Of a DNA stretch of 54,295 nt, positions 7,590-17,435 are shown in pieces (position 1 is the stretch's first letter; each line of letters begins with the position of its first letter). Made by a program: the position numbers and the translations under genes. Under the pieces are notes generated by a model. It did no database searches and was not told where the DNA came from. It saw only the letters and a program-made list of their open reading frames with translations. The DNA comes from Chitinophagaceae bacterium (GTDB lineage: Bacteria; Bacteroidota; Bacteroidia; Chitinophagales; Chitinophagaceae), in NCBI GenBank assembly GCA_027489035.1, contig JAIYAN010000006.1:1-54295 (forward strand). The letters are read 5' to 3'.

Positions 7590-9647
7590 CTAATTCACCA
7601 TCCACCATTTCACCCCAAAACGCAACATAAACCCTTGCGTAGGATAATATGGCGCTGCAAAATTATTATTCGTAAACCCAAAGCCATTTTTAAAGCTCAT
7701 TGTATTTAAATTCTCCGCCCTTAAAAACCCTGTGAATCCTTTTATCCTAAAATGTAAAAATGCAGACACATCAGGTAAATTGCGAATGGTTATGCTGTCT
7801 TGATTTACAAATTGTTGTGTGATTGGCGAATACCCATTTGCTTTAAATGGTGTAAAATACCTGAGCTCTAAACCAGTTGAAAGGGTTAGGTTTTTAAAAA
7901 ATACACCTTCGTATGCAATTCGATTTCTTGTATAAAATGTGGGCACTCGAATGGGAGAAGCCAAATCTGTTTGTTGCAAACAAAAATCATTATGCCAATT
8001 AATATGGCGTGTTAAACGTATTTTTTTATACATCGAAAACTGTAAAACATTTATTAAGGCGCTATATTGACTTGCTTGAAAATAATTAACAAAGTAAGCG
8101 TGATTTATTAAAAGATGATTGCTAAAACCAAATGTTGCGAATTGATTTTCGGACTTCAAACCAAATGAAGTAATGTTTTCTTTTTTAAATTTATCATTGT
8201 TTCCTAAGTTAAAAACAGCTTGTTCGTTAAAGATATTTGAAGGCGTTCGATTACTATTCTTAAACCAAATTTGAACGAAACCAAAACGTTTATTAAGATA
8301 ACGGCTTACACTAGCCGATGCGCTGTAATCTCCTGAATTCAACCCATTGATATAAATCGCACCATTTGTAATAATATCCCACAACTTATTTTTTGTTCTA
8401 TTTCGATATTCGCCATGAATAAAGAGATTATAGAAATTATTTTTTCCAGTTTTTAAATCGCCGTATAAGTTTTGCATTGTAATTCCTGCTGATAAAAACT
8501 GAGCTGTGTTTTTGGTATCCGGAAATTGTATAACACTAAAATCATTTTTAATTTCACGCCAAGTTTCACCAATTGAAAACGTATCAAATTTTGAAGCAAA
8601 ATTTATGTTATACCAATTTTGATATAATGAAGAATCTGCAAAAATATCACCAAACTGAATTTGTTGTCTCTGATAAATAAAACTATGCTGTATCCTTAAC
8701 TTTGGAAAAAACAAATACGTCATCGTTGAGTCATTTACCGCTATGGAATCTCGTTTTCCAAAGTCATAATGTTGGCGAATAAAAAAACTAAACGCTTTAT
8801 TTTGATTACCCGTTAAAATTGAAGTAACGAAAGGATTGGTTCTAAAGGATGCGTTATTGCCCATGTTTACAGGAATGGTAAATCGGTCTGCCCTATTGGG
8901 ATCTTGCAAATCAGCCGTATTTTCAATTCCTCCATTTTGTGATGCCCGAATGTTGTTGCCAATGATCACAACATTTTGCTGATACCTTTTTTTAATTCCT
9001 TGATAACTACCAAAAATGCGATAGCTATTGTGATTGGTATTTTGCGTAACAAAAAAACCAGGCGCGGTGATCATTTTATATTCAAAACCGAAATTAAAAT
9101 TGGGCTTTGGATTTTGGGTGTGAAATGCTTGCAGCATCTGCTCTTTGCCGGAAGCCAATTGATAACTAATTGAACTAAATGGTCGATTGGTTTGATAAAA
9201 TTTTGTACTTTCTAAATTAAATTTATACATATCAAAAGCATGAAACCCTTGATCAAAACCGATTTGTTGAGCAGGAGAAAAAATCAAACTTTTAGCAGCA
9301 GCTCCGTTGTTGCCCAAATAAACATAACTAGATGGAATGGGGAAATAGTTGTCGAAATTATTTACGGAAGAATCTAAATATATTTTGCGTGTTGAATCCA
9401 AAAATTGAGCTGTCATAATCAAAGCATCTTTTGCATCATCGCGATGTTCAAATGCCAAAGAATCTTTTCTAGGAGCCGTACTTTTAATATCTAGACCTTC
9501 TCCTTGTTGATCGAAAGAATTATTTTTATCGGGACTAGTAACTGCATCCTTATCTAATGTAATTGGCTTTTGGGGTCTAATCTGCGCAAATGAATTTGCA
9601 ACAAAAATCAAAAAGCATATACTTAGAATATTTTTTTTCATTTTCAA
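7590..9647 (-). CDS. Putative porin, Porin_10-type outer-membrane beta-barrel
   Basis: A 685-aa protein with a signal peptide (cut FA|QIRP at about 21/22), then a Ser/Asp-rich periplasmic stretch to about 95. A long region follows of alternating polar/aromatic strands separated by short turns, for example YRIFGSYQGIKKRYQQNVVIIGNNI and FGLKSENQFATFGFSNHLLINHAYF. The C-terminus GFMLRFGVKWWMVN has the aromatic-rich pattern of a final barrel strand. Length and N-terminal pattern fit the Bacteroidetes family annotated putative porin. The substrate is unknown. The stop codon abuts an 18-bp repeat array. Its own start lies 32 bp from the proline dehydrogenase stop, so read-through from that gene is possible. 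Confidence 0.78.
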   Translation of the reverse strand: MKMKKNILSICFLIFVANSFAQIRPQKPITLDKDAVTSPDKNNSFDQQGEGLDIKSTAPRKDSLAFEHRDDAKDALIMTAQFLDSTRKIYLDSSVNNFDNYFPIPSSYVYLGNNGAAAKSLIFSPAQQIGFDQGFHAFDMYKFNLESTKFYQTNRPFSSISYQLASGKEQMLQAFHTQNPKPNFNFGFEYKMITAPGFFVTQNTNHNSYRIFGSYQGIKKRYQQNVVIIGNNIRASQNGGIENTADLQDPNRADRFTIPVNMGNNASFRTNPFVTSILTGNQNKAFSFFIRQHYDFGKRDSIAVNDSTMTYLFFPKLRIQHSFIYQRQQIQFGDIFADSSLYQNWYNINFASKFDTFSIGETWREIKNDFSVIQFPDTKNTAQFLSAGITMQNLYGDLKTGKNNFYNLFIHGEYRNRTKNKLWDIITNGAIYINGLNSGDYSASASVSRYLNKRFGFVQIWFKNSNRTPSNIFNEQAVFNLGNNDKFKKENITSFGLKSENQFATFGFSNHLLINHAYFVNYFQASQYSALINVLQFSMYKKIRLTRHINWHNDFCLQQTDLASPIRVPTFYTRNRIAYEGVFFKNLTLSTGLELRYFTPFKANGYSPITQQFVNQDSITIRNLPDVSAFLHFRIKGFTGFLRAENLNTMSFKNGFGFTNNNFAAPYYPTQGFMLRFGVKWWMVN

Positions 9648-9679
9648 CTTATAAAATCCACCGATTTTTTGAACGGGTT

Positions 9680-10921
9680 TTATTTTTTCTTTCTGCGTTC
9701 TAGTTCTTTTGTTATTAAATTCAGTTCTCTACCCGTTTGTCCGGCAACCGAACTATTTTCTTGCGCTCTGCGCATTAAATAAGGCATTACTTCTTTTATT
9801 GGACCAAAAGGCAAATACTTGCTAACACTAAAACCATTTTTAGCCAAATTATATGTGATATTATCACTCATACCATAAAGCTGTGAAAAATGAACGTGTT
9901 TATGATTTGAATCAATTCCATATTCTTCGCAAAGCAAAGTTGCAAGCATGTTGCTTTCTTCGTTATGTGTAGCAATGATTAACGCGATTTGATCCAATTG
10001 TTGTAAACAAATATCAACAGCGGTGTTATAGTCCAAATCGGTAGAATCTTTATCAGGTTGTATTGGTGATGGGTAATTGTTTTCTAATGCACGTGCACGC
10101 TCCTTTTCCATATATGCACCACGTACCAATTTCACTCCGATTATATAAGATTCTATTGTAGCAGTTCGAATTGATTGTTGTAAAAACTTCAATCTGTCGT
10201 GCCTGTATAATTGTATCGTATTATATACTACCGCTTTCGTCTTATTGAATTGCTCCATCATTAAAGTAGTAAGCGCATCAACAGGATCTTGAATCCAAGA
10301 CTCTTCAGCATCTACTAAAATAGCAACAGAAGTCTTTGATGCGGCTTTACAAATATTTTCAAATCTTGTGCAAGCTAAATCCCATTCTGCTTTATCATTA
10401 GGAAGTAAATTTCTAATGACCAATTGATACCTTTCTAATACATTTTCTTTTTTCGAATGCTGCATTGCTTCATGAATACGTTCCAACAAAGTAAATGAAG
10501 CTATCCCAGTAACTTTAATGCTTACGAAAGGAATATTTTTTTGTGAAGCTGCGTAATTAACTACATCAATAAATGCTTTTTCGGCATGCTTAAATCCTTC
10601 TTCCGTACTTAACCCTTCCACGCCATAATCTAAAATAACATCTACGCCATATTTTGCCAATTTTTCTGAAACAGGAAACGTTTTTTCTAAATTTTCACCC
10701 CCAACAAATTGGCTAAATATTGTTTTTCTTAAAATGGTTTTTGTAAATGGAAATCTGTATTTAATGGCTAAGGGCATAAGTTTCAAACCCAAATTCAACC
10801 AAAATGCATTACCCATTAAACCAAACAAAAACTTTGCTTTTTTCAACTCTCCATCATTCATATGCGCAAAAGCATATTCGGTATTGTCGAACGAAATAAT
10901 TTTACTTGAATCATTAATCAT
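9680..10921 (-). CDS. Proline dehydrogenase (monofunctional, FAD-dependent)
   Basis: A 413-aa TIM-barrel flavoprotein that oxidises proline to pyrroline-5-carboxylate and passes electrons to the quinone pool. Visible family landmarks are the DYGVEG segment, VSIKVTG, the VDAEESWIQDP motif, the NTIQLYRHDR segment, the GVKLVRGAYMEKER motif, ATHNEES, and the C-terminal YLPFGPIKEVMPYLMRRAQEN, which contains the YxxRRxxEN substrate/FAD signature. There is no P5C dehydrogenase fusion, so this is the stand-alone type rather than full PutA. It may share a transcript with the porin downstream. Confidence 0.93.
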   Translation of the reverse strand: MINDSSKIISFDNTEYAFAHMNDGELKKAKFLFGLMGNAFWLNLGLKLMPLAIKYRFPFTKTILRKTIFSQFVGGENLEKTFPVSEKLAKYGVDVILDYGVEGLSTEEGFKHAEKAFIDVVNYAASQKNIPFVSIKVTGIASFTLLERIHEAMQHSKKENVLERYQLVIRNLLPNDKAEWDLACTRFENICKAASKTSVAILVDAEESWIQDPVDALTTLMMEQFNKTKAVVYNTIQLYRHDRLKFLQQSIRTATIESYIIGVKLVRGAYMEKERARALENNYPSPIQPDKDSTDLDYNTAVDICLQQLDQIALIIATHNEESNMLATLLCEEYGIDSNHKHVHFSQLYGMSDNITYNLAKNGFSVSKYLPFGPIKEVMPYLMRRAQENSSVAGQTGRELNLITKELERRKKK

Positions 10922-10959
10922 ATAAAAAGGAATTAAAGATGAGCCAATGGTGATGATAA

Positions 10960-11481
10960 TTATTTAGATTCATCTTTTGTAAACAATGCTTTTAATTCCA
11001 AAGCATCTTCTGGCTTTAATTTGCCTCCTAAAATAAGTCTAACTTGTCTTCTCCTAAGTGCTCCTTCATAGAGCTTGATTTCTTCAGGTGTTTCGGGTAC
11101 AAGTCCGTTAACGGGCCTTGGTTTACCATTAGGATCTAGTGCCACAAAAGTTAGAAAAGCTTCGTTGCTTTTATACCTAAATTGTTGAATGGCATCTTCG
11201 CCCCAAACTTGCAAATGCACTTCCATACTGGATTTAAAAGCACGAGTCACTTTTGCTTCTATGTGAACTACATTACCAATTTTAATCGGCGTTTCAAATG
11301 AAATATTATCAACTGAAGCGGTTACCACAGGTGCTGCGCAATGTTTAAGCGCAGATAATGCGGCAGCAATATCCATCCAATACATCAATCTACCTCCCAT
11401 TAAATTTCCGAAATTATTGGTATCATTTGGCAATACAAGTTCAGTCATCATGACTAAAGATTCTGAAGCTTTTTTTTCCAT
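10960..11481 (-). CDS. Hotdog-fold acyl-CoA thioesterase
   Basis: A 173-aa single hotdog domain. The catalytic region is NDTNNFGNLMGGRLMYWMD (about 19-37), which matches the BACH/YciA-type pattern in which Asn and Asp around the GG turn position the thioester. The EALRRRQVRLIL segment is a C-terminal helix. The family hydrolyses acyl-CoA to free acid and CoA in the cytosol; chain-length preference cannot be read. A good TATCTTTG promoter element lies 16 bp upstream of the start, and the rpsA terminator just beyond it insulates the gene. Confidence 0.9.
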   Translation of the reverse strand: MEKKASESLVMMTELVLPNDTNNFGNLMGGRLMYWMDIAAALSALKHCAAPVVTASVDNISFETPIKIGNVVHIEAKVTRAFKSSMEVHLQVWGEDAIQQFRYKSNEAFLTFVALDPNGKPRPVNGLVPETPEEIKLYEGALRRRQVRLILGGKLKPEDALELKALFTKDESK

Positions 11482-11496
11482 TGGTTTTTATTTTGG

Positions 11497-11504
11497 CAAA
11501 GATA
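11497..11504 (-). promoter_or_regulatory. TAnnTTTG (-7) promoter element for the thioesterase gene
   Basis: The minus strand reads TATCTTTG, an exact match to the Bacteroidetes -7 consensus, 15 bp upstream of the start codon. A clear -33 TTTG is not seen at the usual distance. Confidence 0.6.
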
Positions 11505-11523
11505 CTCATAATGCATTCAAGGC

Positions 11524-11558
11524 ATAAAAAAATCCTCCGAAAGTTAATCGGAGGATTT
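11524..11558 (-). terminator. Rho-independent terminator of rpsA
   Basis: A perfect 11-bp stem, AAATCCTCCGA (11530-11540) with TCGGAGGATTT (11548-11558), and a 7-base loop. On the minus strand it is followed by seven Ts. It is 22 bp after the rpsA stop. Confidence 0.92.
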
Positions 11559-11580
11559 ATAAAAATAAGAACAATTAAAA

Positions 11581-13683
11581 TTACTCAGCAGTTGGTGTTT
11601 CTTCAGAAGTTTCTGAAGCAGCAGGAGCTTCTGGAGTTGCTTCGGCAGCAGGAGTTTCAGATGCTGCATTAGCACTGTCTCCATCCATTTTTGCTTTCAA
11701 TCCAGCCAATACCCCTAAATCTCCTAAAGTTGATTTCTCTACTTTAGCTTGGATATTTTTTACAGCTTTCTTTGTTTGCTCAAATTCTGCTTTTTTCTCC
11801 TTCATCTCAATTTGCTTTTCTTCCTCTTTCTCTTGTTCCCAAAGACGCGTATGGCTTAATAAGATGCGTTTATCATTACGGTCAAATTCGATAACCATAA
11901 ATTGAGCTACTTCTTCAGCAGCGATAACTCTTTCATCTTCTTTAACCAAATGACGTGCTGGAGCATATCCTTCTAAACCATAAGGCAATTGAATGATTGC
12001 ACCTTTTTCGTCTTTCTTTACAACTGTTCCTTCGTGAATAGAACCTATTGTAAATACGCTCTCTAAAGAATTCCATGGATCTTCTTCAATTTGCTTATGT
12101 CCTAATTGAAGTTTACGTCCTTCTTTATCAATGCTTAAAATAACTACTTCGATTTCTTTTCCAACTTTTGTGTACTCATTTGGATTATTGAAACGCTTCA
12201 ACCAGCTTAAATCGCTGATGTGAATCATTCCACCAATTCCAGTAGACAATTCAACAAACACGCCATAAGGAGTAATGTTTTTCACTGTACCCATATGCTT
12301 GCTATTTTCAGGGAAACGACCTTCGATTGTGCTCCATGGATCTTCTGTCATTTGCTTGATAGACAAACTCATTTTGCGTGTTTCTTTATCAAGGGTTACC
12401 ACTTTAGCTTCATGCTCATCTCCTAATTTAAAGAATTCTTTTGCATTAACTGGTGTATTTGCCCAAGTGATTTCGCTAACGTGAACCAATCCTTCAACAC
12501 CTGGAGTGATTTCTAAGAAAGCTCCGTAATCTTCGATGTTTACTACTTTACCTTTTACGATTTCATTTTCCTGAAGATTTTCAGTTAATGTATCCCAAGG
12601 ATGTGGTGTAAGTTGTTTCAAACCTAAGCTGATTCTGCGTTTGTCATCATCGAAATCAAGAACTACTACATTGATCTTTTGATCAATTTTCAATACTTCT
12701 GAAGGATGATTTATGCGGCCCCAAGAAATGTCGGTGATGTATAATAATCCATCCAATCCACCCAAATCAAGGAATGCTCCGAAGTCTGTGATGTTTTTGA
12801 TTGTACCTTCCAATACCTGACCTTTTTCCAATTTGCCGATAATTTCAGCTCTTTGAGCTTCGATATCGCTTTCAATAAGTGCTTTATGCGAAACAACTGC
12901 GTTCTTAATGGTTTCATTGATTTTAACCACTTTGAATTCCATTGTTTTACCCACAAATTGATCGTAATCTGTAACTGGCTTAACGTCGATTTGAGATCCT
13001 GGTAAGAATGTTTCCATACCAAATACATCAACAATCAAACCACCTTTAGTTTTGCTGGTAACCAAACCGGTAACAATTTCACCAGTTTTGTTTACTTCCA
13101 TTATTCTCTCCCAAGCGCGGGTAATTCTTGCTGATTTTCTGCTAAGATTTAGATTTCCTTCACGGTCTTCTTTTTGAACCACCATTACTTCAATGACGTC
13201 TCCTACTTTCACGCCACCTGGAATATCTCTAAACTCGTTTAAAGAAATCAAACCATCACTTTTGAAACCGATGTTAACAACAGCATCTGTTTTAGTTAAT
13301 GATTCTACTGTAGCTTGAATCATTTCGCCATCAGTAATTTGTTTGAATGTTCCGTCGTAAACTGAATCATACTTCGCTTTTTCTTCTTTTGAATAAGATA
13401 CAACATTTCTTTTGTCGCGGCTCCAATCAAAATCATCATGTGGCGTTTCTGGTTCATGAACAACAGGTGCTTTGTGCTCAACTGTTGGTGCAACTACTAC
13501 TGGAGCAACTGCTTCTACAATTGGTGCAGCAGTTTCTGCTACTGGAGCAACCTCTGGTTCATTAAGCAATTCTGCTTGTTCTTCAGCAACAGGTTCATTT
13601 GGTGTCGCAGTAGATTCAGCTTCATTCGAAGCGATTGGCTCCTGTTCATCTGCGTTTAGTTGTTTGTTAAAATTAAATGACAT
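11581..13683 (-). CDS. rpsA: 30S ribosomal protein S1
   Basis: A 700-aa protein with six S1 OB-fold repeats (from about residue 115 to about 620), each showing the G-x-V-x-x-I/V...G-A-F/V-V-x-L...GL-x-H-x-S-x-L/I pattern, for example GTIKNITDFGAFLDLGGLDG and VNIEDYGAFLEITPGVEG. It is longer than proteobacterial S1 because of an acidic Ala/Pro/Val/Glu-rich N-terminal extension of about 85 residues and a Lys/Glu coiled coil plus Ala/Glu/Thr tail at the C-terminus. Both extensions look disordered. S1 helps mRNA bind the 30S subunit. The leader has a small hairpin next to the start (13694-13714), and a strong terminator follows the gene. Confidence 0.96.
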   Translation of the reverse strand: MSFNFNKQLNADEQEPIASNEAESTATPNEPVAEEQAELLNEPEVAPVAETAAPIVEAVAPVVVAPTVEHKAPVVHEPETPHDDFDWSRDKRNVVSYSKEEKAKYDSVYDGTFKQITDGEMIQATVESLTKTDAVVNIGFKSDGLISLNEFRDIPGGVKVGDVIEVMVVQKEDREGNLNLSRKSARITRAWERIMEVNKTGEIVTGLVTSKTKGGLIVDVFGMETFLPGSQIDVKPVTDYDQFVGKTMEFKVVKINETIKNAVVSHKALIESDIEAQRAEIIGKLEKGQVLEGTIKNITDFGAFLDLGGLDGLLYITDISWGRINHPSEVLKIDQKINVVVLDFDDDKRRISLGLKQLTPHPWDTLTENLQENEIVKGKVVNIEDYGAFLEITPGVEGLVHVSEITWANTPVNAKEFFKLGDEHEAKVVTLDKETRKMSLSIKQMTEDPWSTIEGRFPENSKHMGTVKNITPYGVFVELSTGIGGMIHISDLSWLKRFNNPNEYTKVGKEIEVVILSIDKEGRKLQLGHKQIEEDPWNSLESVFTIGSIHEGTVVKKDEKGAIIQLPYGLEGYAPARHLVKEDERVIAAEEVAQFMVIEFDRNDKRILLSHTRLWEQEKEEEKQIEMKEKKAEFEQTKKAVKNIQAKVEKSTLGDLGVLAGLKAKMDGDSANAASETPAAEATPEAPAASETSEETPTAE

Positions 13684-13693
13684 AATATATTAC

Positions 13694-13714
13694 CCCGTGG
13701 TTTTGTTAAACGGG
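13694..13714 (-). promoter_or_regulatory. Small hairpin in the rpsA leader (candidate regulatory site)
   Basis: On the minus strand CCCGT (13710-13714) pairs with ACGGG (13694-13698) around an 11-base A-rich loop, ending 10 bases before the ATG. Five GC-rich pairs in an otherwise AT-rich leader are unusual. S1 autoregulates its mRNA in other bacteria, so a role is plausible but not shown. Confidence 0.35.
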
Positions 13715-13772
13715 AAGGCGAAGTTAATTCTTTATTTTTAAAATTTTTACAGAAATTATAATTAATATAAAT

Positions 13773-13808
13773 AAAAAAGGTGCTGTCCAAAAAATGAACA
13801 GCACCTTT
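13773..13808 (-). terminator. Terminator of the large T9SS-exported protein gene
   Basis: Stem AAAGGTGCTGT (13776-13786) with ACAGCACCTTT (13798-13808), an A-rich loop, then a run of six Ts on the minus strand. It is 21 bp after the stop. Confidence 0.9.
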
Positions 13809-13828
13809 CGTATTTTAATTTTTATTTA

Positions 13829-16800
13829 TTAGTAGACTACTACTCTTCCCGCTTTCAATCTAACGCCAGCTGCATCTAATAAATCAATAAAATAAACGCC
13901 TTTACCGTATTTCTTAAGATCTACATCCATTCTACCAAAAGGAAAGTTAGGAGTAAATTGTTTTTTATACACACGAGAACCTCTTGCATCATAAATAACG
14001 ATACTTCTTGGATTTGAAACGCCATTTAGTTTATCGTTATATCTGATTTGGAATTCACCTTTATTTGGATTAGGATAAACAAATAATGATTTGTTTAATG
14101 AATCAGTAATGGTGATGCTGTTTGAAACTGCAGATACGCAACCATTTTGGTCGGTAACTATTGCATCATAAGTTCCAACGCCATCGATATCTACTACATG
14201 TGTTGCATCTGTATCAGTTATTGTAGCGCCATTTAAAGTCCAAGCAAACACATTATTTGTTCCTGCTGGAGTAACAACTGCTGTTAATGTAGTTTGTAAT
14301 CCTGGGAATAAACTTGTATAAGGTGAAGCAGAAATCGACAATGATGGATTTCCATTAACAGTAAGTGTAATTGCATCAGAACTTGCATTACTACTACAAG
14401 CAACTACGTTCATTTTTAAACGATATTTATTTCCGTTCATGCTGGTTGGAGCTCCTGTGATAGAAAGCGCAGCTGTATTTGCACCACTGTAAACAGAACC
14501 GTCTACAACATTAGACCAAGTTGCACCACCATCTGTGCTTTCTTCCCACTGATATAAAATTGGATTTCCAACTGATGCGCCAGAAGTAAACGTTGCATTT
14601 CCGTTTTCACAAATTTCAACATTTGAAGGTTGAATGATTGAAGAAATAGGGTTTGCAACTGTAACTGGAATAACAAATGGAGCTGAAGTACATAAAGATG
14701 TTGCTACAACAACAGTGTAGTTTGTAGATGTAGTTGGTGCTGCATAAACAGTTGTTGTATCTCCTCCTGTGTAAGGCGTGGTTAATGCTGCATTTGTAAA
14801 CAATCCTGTAGTTGGCGTCCATGTACCTTCAGCATAAGATGGAGCTGTATAAGTAATAGCTACTTCCCAATTTACTAAAGTACCTTCGTCACCAAAACCA
14901 AAATCAGCCATAGCTAGTTTCCAATCGCCATTTAATGTAGTCAACAAAGCTGGCCAATCGGTAGCCGTTTGAACATATGCTAATGGACCAAAGCCTACTC
15001 TTTTTTCAGCAGCGAAAGTACCAGTACGAGGAGAAGCAGCTCCACTTATTACGTTTGTACTTGTAGAACTGATAACTGTGTTGGTAAAATTAATGGTAGC
15101 GTTAGATCCTGTTCCATTATTTAGAGCGCCAACAAGATTCAAAATTTGACCATTTGGCGCGATAAGGTTGATGTGTAAGTCTCCAACCCAAGTATGTGTA
15201 ATATTAAACTTTACATTGATATTTGTTACAATAGATCCTGCAGGAATTCCAGAAACAACTATTGGAGCTGAAACAACTCCAGCATCAACTGCATCAGGTA
15301 TAATTGTATTTATATTACCCGAAGCTACAGTTGCAGTTAAAAAGTTTGAACTGGTTAAGTTTGTAATTTGAATTGACTGAGAACTTCCGTTACATATAGT
15401 AGAAGAAGTGGGTGTAACACTAGCAACAAAAGGACTAACAGTTAAAGTTACTGTGTTTGTAAAATCTGTTGCAGAACAAGCTCCAATGAATACAGCACGA
15501 TATTGGTAACCATTCATAGCGTTGGTTGCACCTGTTATGTTTAATGTATTTGTAGAAGCTCCTGAATACATACCTCCGTCTGTTACGAAATTCCAAGTAG
15601 CATTTGGCCCTGTTCTATATTCCCAAGTGAATACAGGGAAGTCACCACTAGTAGCTACTGTAAAGCTTGCATTTCCACCACAACTAGCAGTAACGTTTGT
15701 TGGTTGAGTAGCTACGGCTGCAGGTGTACAAGGAATAATGTTCACTAGATAATCTTCTGTTTCGCCCCAAGTGTAATTTCCACAAGGATTAATATTGCCG
15801 GGAGTACCTGTTTCTACAGATACAACACGCATCAATGTAATACCATTTAATGCAGTTGAAGGAATTACCAAACTTCCAGTTTCAATGTGTGCACCAGGTG
15901 TTCCGGTTCTTGACACGTACGCTTTTTCTGAAGTTTCTAAAATTCCATTTTGATTCATATCAACCCAAACCGCCACACTATTTGTAAAACTTCCTGTGTT
16001 GCAAGTTCCAATTTGAATGGTTATTGGATTTCCTCCACCAGAAACGATAGTTCCTGGAGCAGGTGCACCAACACCCGATGTGTAGTTAGAATATCTGTTT
16101 CTAACAGAGTTAGGACCAGGAGCTAAAGAACTACAAGTAGAAGTATTATCCAAGGTTCCTACTTTAACCCTTAAAATATCTTCATCATTAACACTTGTAG
16201 CTGATGATGTACAATAACACCCTGTTGCAGGAGTTTGTGCAATTTGAATTGGTGTTGAATATCCAACAGCCAAGCTACCACCACATGTTACCGCCAATCT
16301 GTACCAAGTTGCTGTTGCAAGATTTGTTGTTAGTGTATTGTTTACTCCGCCAGTAATATTTGTATAGGTTACGTTATCAGGTGATGATTGCCATTGATAA
16401 GTAATACCAACACCGTTGAATGTATTTGAAATGCCTAATGTAAAGTTTGTACCGGGACAAGCAGTTGCTGCTGTAGTAGTAGTATTTCCTGGAACAGGAG
16501 TACCTGTACATGCCGAAGTAGTAAAATCTATTATGAAAGGAAAATCTTGAAAGTTATTTGGAATCGTGGTACCATCTGTGATATTGCTCCACAAATTAGC
16601 TGTAAGATCATGTTGCTTTGCATTGTTTCCCAATTGAGTTGTAGTACCCAATACAGTACTTGCTGGAATTAAATTACTTGAAATGCCTGCTCTTACACCT
16701 GTTTGCCATTCTATCCAATAATCTCCAGGAGCCAATACGGTATTGATTGTTGCTTCTAATTTCCAAACTTCTCTTAATGTATTTGTTGTACCATTGAAAA

Positions 16801-17257
16801 TTCTGTACATGCCAGCTGTACTAGAACTGGTTAAACGATTTGTAGTTAAGTCTCCAAAAACAGGTATTGGATTTCCTATTGAGGGATCTGCTCTGAAAAT
16901 TTGAAATCTTAAATCATCAAATGGAGATGTTGCTCCAGTGTAACCTGTAGAATATGCAAAAAAAGTGACTTTTGAAACAGTCCAAGAGGCAACGTTTACA
17001 GAGAAATTATCTGCAATGGTAAAGTTGTTTGCAATTTGAGCACCAAATCCTGCTTGCTCATTTCCGATTTGTACTTCAGACCACGCATAGCCAACTGGCG
17101 CAGAAACACCATTACTAGATGTTATCCCTGTACTTAGGTTTCCATTGAAATACTGTTGTGAAAACAACGATAAAGAAATGAAAAAAGTTAAAACAAACAT
17201 TGACAATGCTTGCATAAAAAAAACAACATTGGTTTTTTGTGTAAATTTCAATTGCAT
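13829..17257 (-). CDS. T9SS-exported multidomain surface protein (Ig-like, GEVED and P domains)
   Basis: A 1142-aa protein with a signal peptide (likely FS|QQYF near 34). Approximate domain order: an N-terminal beta domain (36-250), an Ig-like repeat (255-345), a GEVED domain ending in WGETEDYLVNI (375-500), a second Ig-like repeat (512-605), a proprotein-convertase P domain (640-800; HTWVGDLHINLIAPNG and GDWKLAMADFGFGDEG), further Ig/PKD-like repeats, and a type IX sorting tail from about 1059 (FVYPNPNKGEF ... GVYFIDLLDAAGVRLKAGRVVVY). No catalytic domain is present, although P domains usually accompany proteases, so an adhesin or matrix role is inferred. It has its own terminator and no partner gene. 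Confidence 0.85.
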   Translation of the reverse strand: MQLKFTQKTNVVFFMQALSMFVLTFFISLSLFSQQYFNGNLSTGITSSNGVSAPVGYAWSEVQIGNEQAGFGAQIANNFTIADNFSVNVASWTVSKVTFFAYSTGYTGATSPFDDLRFQIFRADPSIGNPIPVFGDLTTNRLTSSSTAGMYRIFNGTTNTLREVWKLEATINTVLAPGDYWIEWQTGVRAGISSNLIPASTVLGTTTQLGNNAKQHDLTANLWSNITDGTTIPNNFQDFPFIIDFTTSACTGTPVPGNTTTTAATACPGTNFTLGISNTFNGVGITYQWQSSPDNVTYTNITGGVNNTLTTNLATATWYRLAVTCGGSLAVGYSTPIQIAQTPATGCYCTSSATSVNDEDILRVKVGTLDNTSTCSSLAPGPNSVRNRYSNYTSGVGAPAPGTIVSGGGNPITIQIGTCNTGSFTNSVAVWVDMNQNGILETSEKAYVSRTGTPGAHIETGSLVIPSTALNGITLMRVVSVETGTPGNINPCGNYTWGETEDYLVNIIPCTPAAVATQPTNVTASCGGNASFTVATSGDFPVFTWEYRTGPNATWNFVTDGGMYSGASTNTLNITGATNAMNGYQYRAVFIGACSATDFTNTVTLTVSPFVASVTPTSSTICNGSSQSIQITNLTSSNFLTATVASGNINTIIPDAVDAGVVSAPIVVSGIPAGSIVTNINVKFNITHTWVGDLHINLIAPNGQILNLVGALNNGTGSNATINFTNTVISSTSTNVISGAASPRTGTFAAEKRVGFGPLAYVQTATDWPALLTTLNGDWKLAMADFGFGDEGTLVNWEVAITYTAPSYAEGTWTPTTGLFTNAALTTPYTGGDTTTVYAAPTTSTNYTVVVATSLCTSAPFVIPVTVANPISSIIQPSNVEICENGNATFTSGASVGNPILYQWEESTDGGATWSNVVDGSVYSGANTAALSITGAPTSMNGNKYRLKMNVVACSSNASSDAITLTVNGNPSLSISASPYTSLFPGLQTTLTAVVTPAGTNNVFAWTLNGATITDTDATHVVDIDGVGTYDAIVTDQNGCVSAVSNSITITDSLNKSLFVYPNPNKGEFQIRYNDKLNGVSNPRSIVIYDARGSRVYKKQFTPNFPFGRMDVDLKKYGKGVYFIDLLDAAGVRLKAGRVVVY

Positions 17258-17435
17258 AATACTAATTTAGCGTTACAAAAATTAAGATAAAGTTTATCAT
17301 TATATTAACGGAATGTAATTTACATAATATTAAATGCTGACCAAAGATATTTTTTGAATTTTGTTTTACTTTTTTACACATCGTGTTAATTTGCCTATAC
17401 AATGGCTAAAATCATTCTAAATACTGATTATAGTA

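Noticed and set aside
13347..13741. Overlapping ORFs opposite the rpsA N-terminal region
   Set aside because: They are antisense shadows of the Ala/Pro/Val/Glu-rich extension of S1, whose codon bias leaves other frames open.
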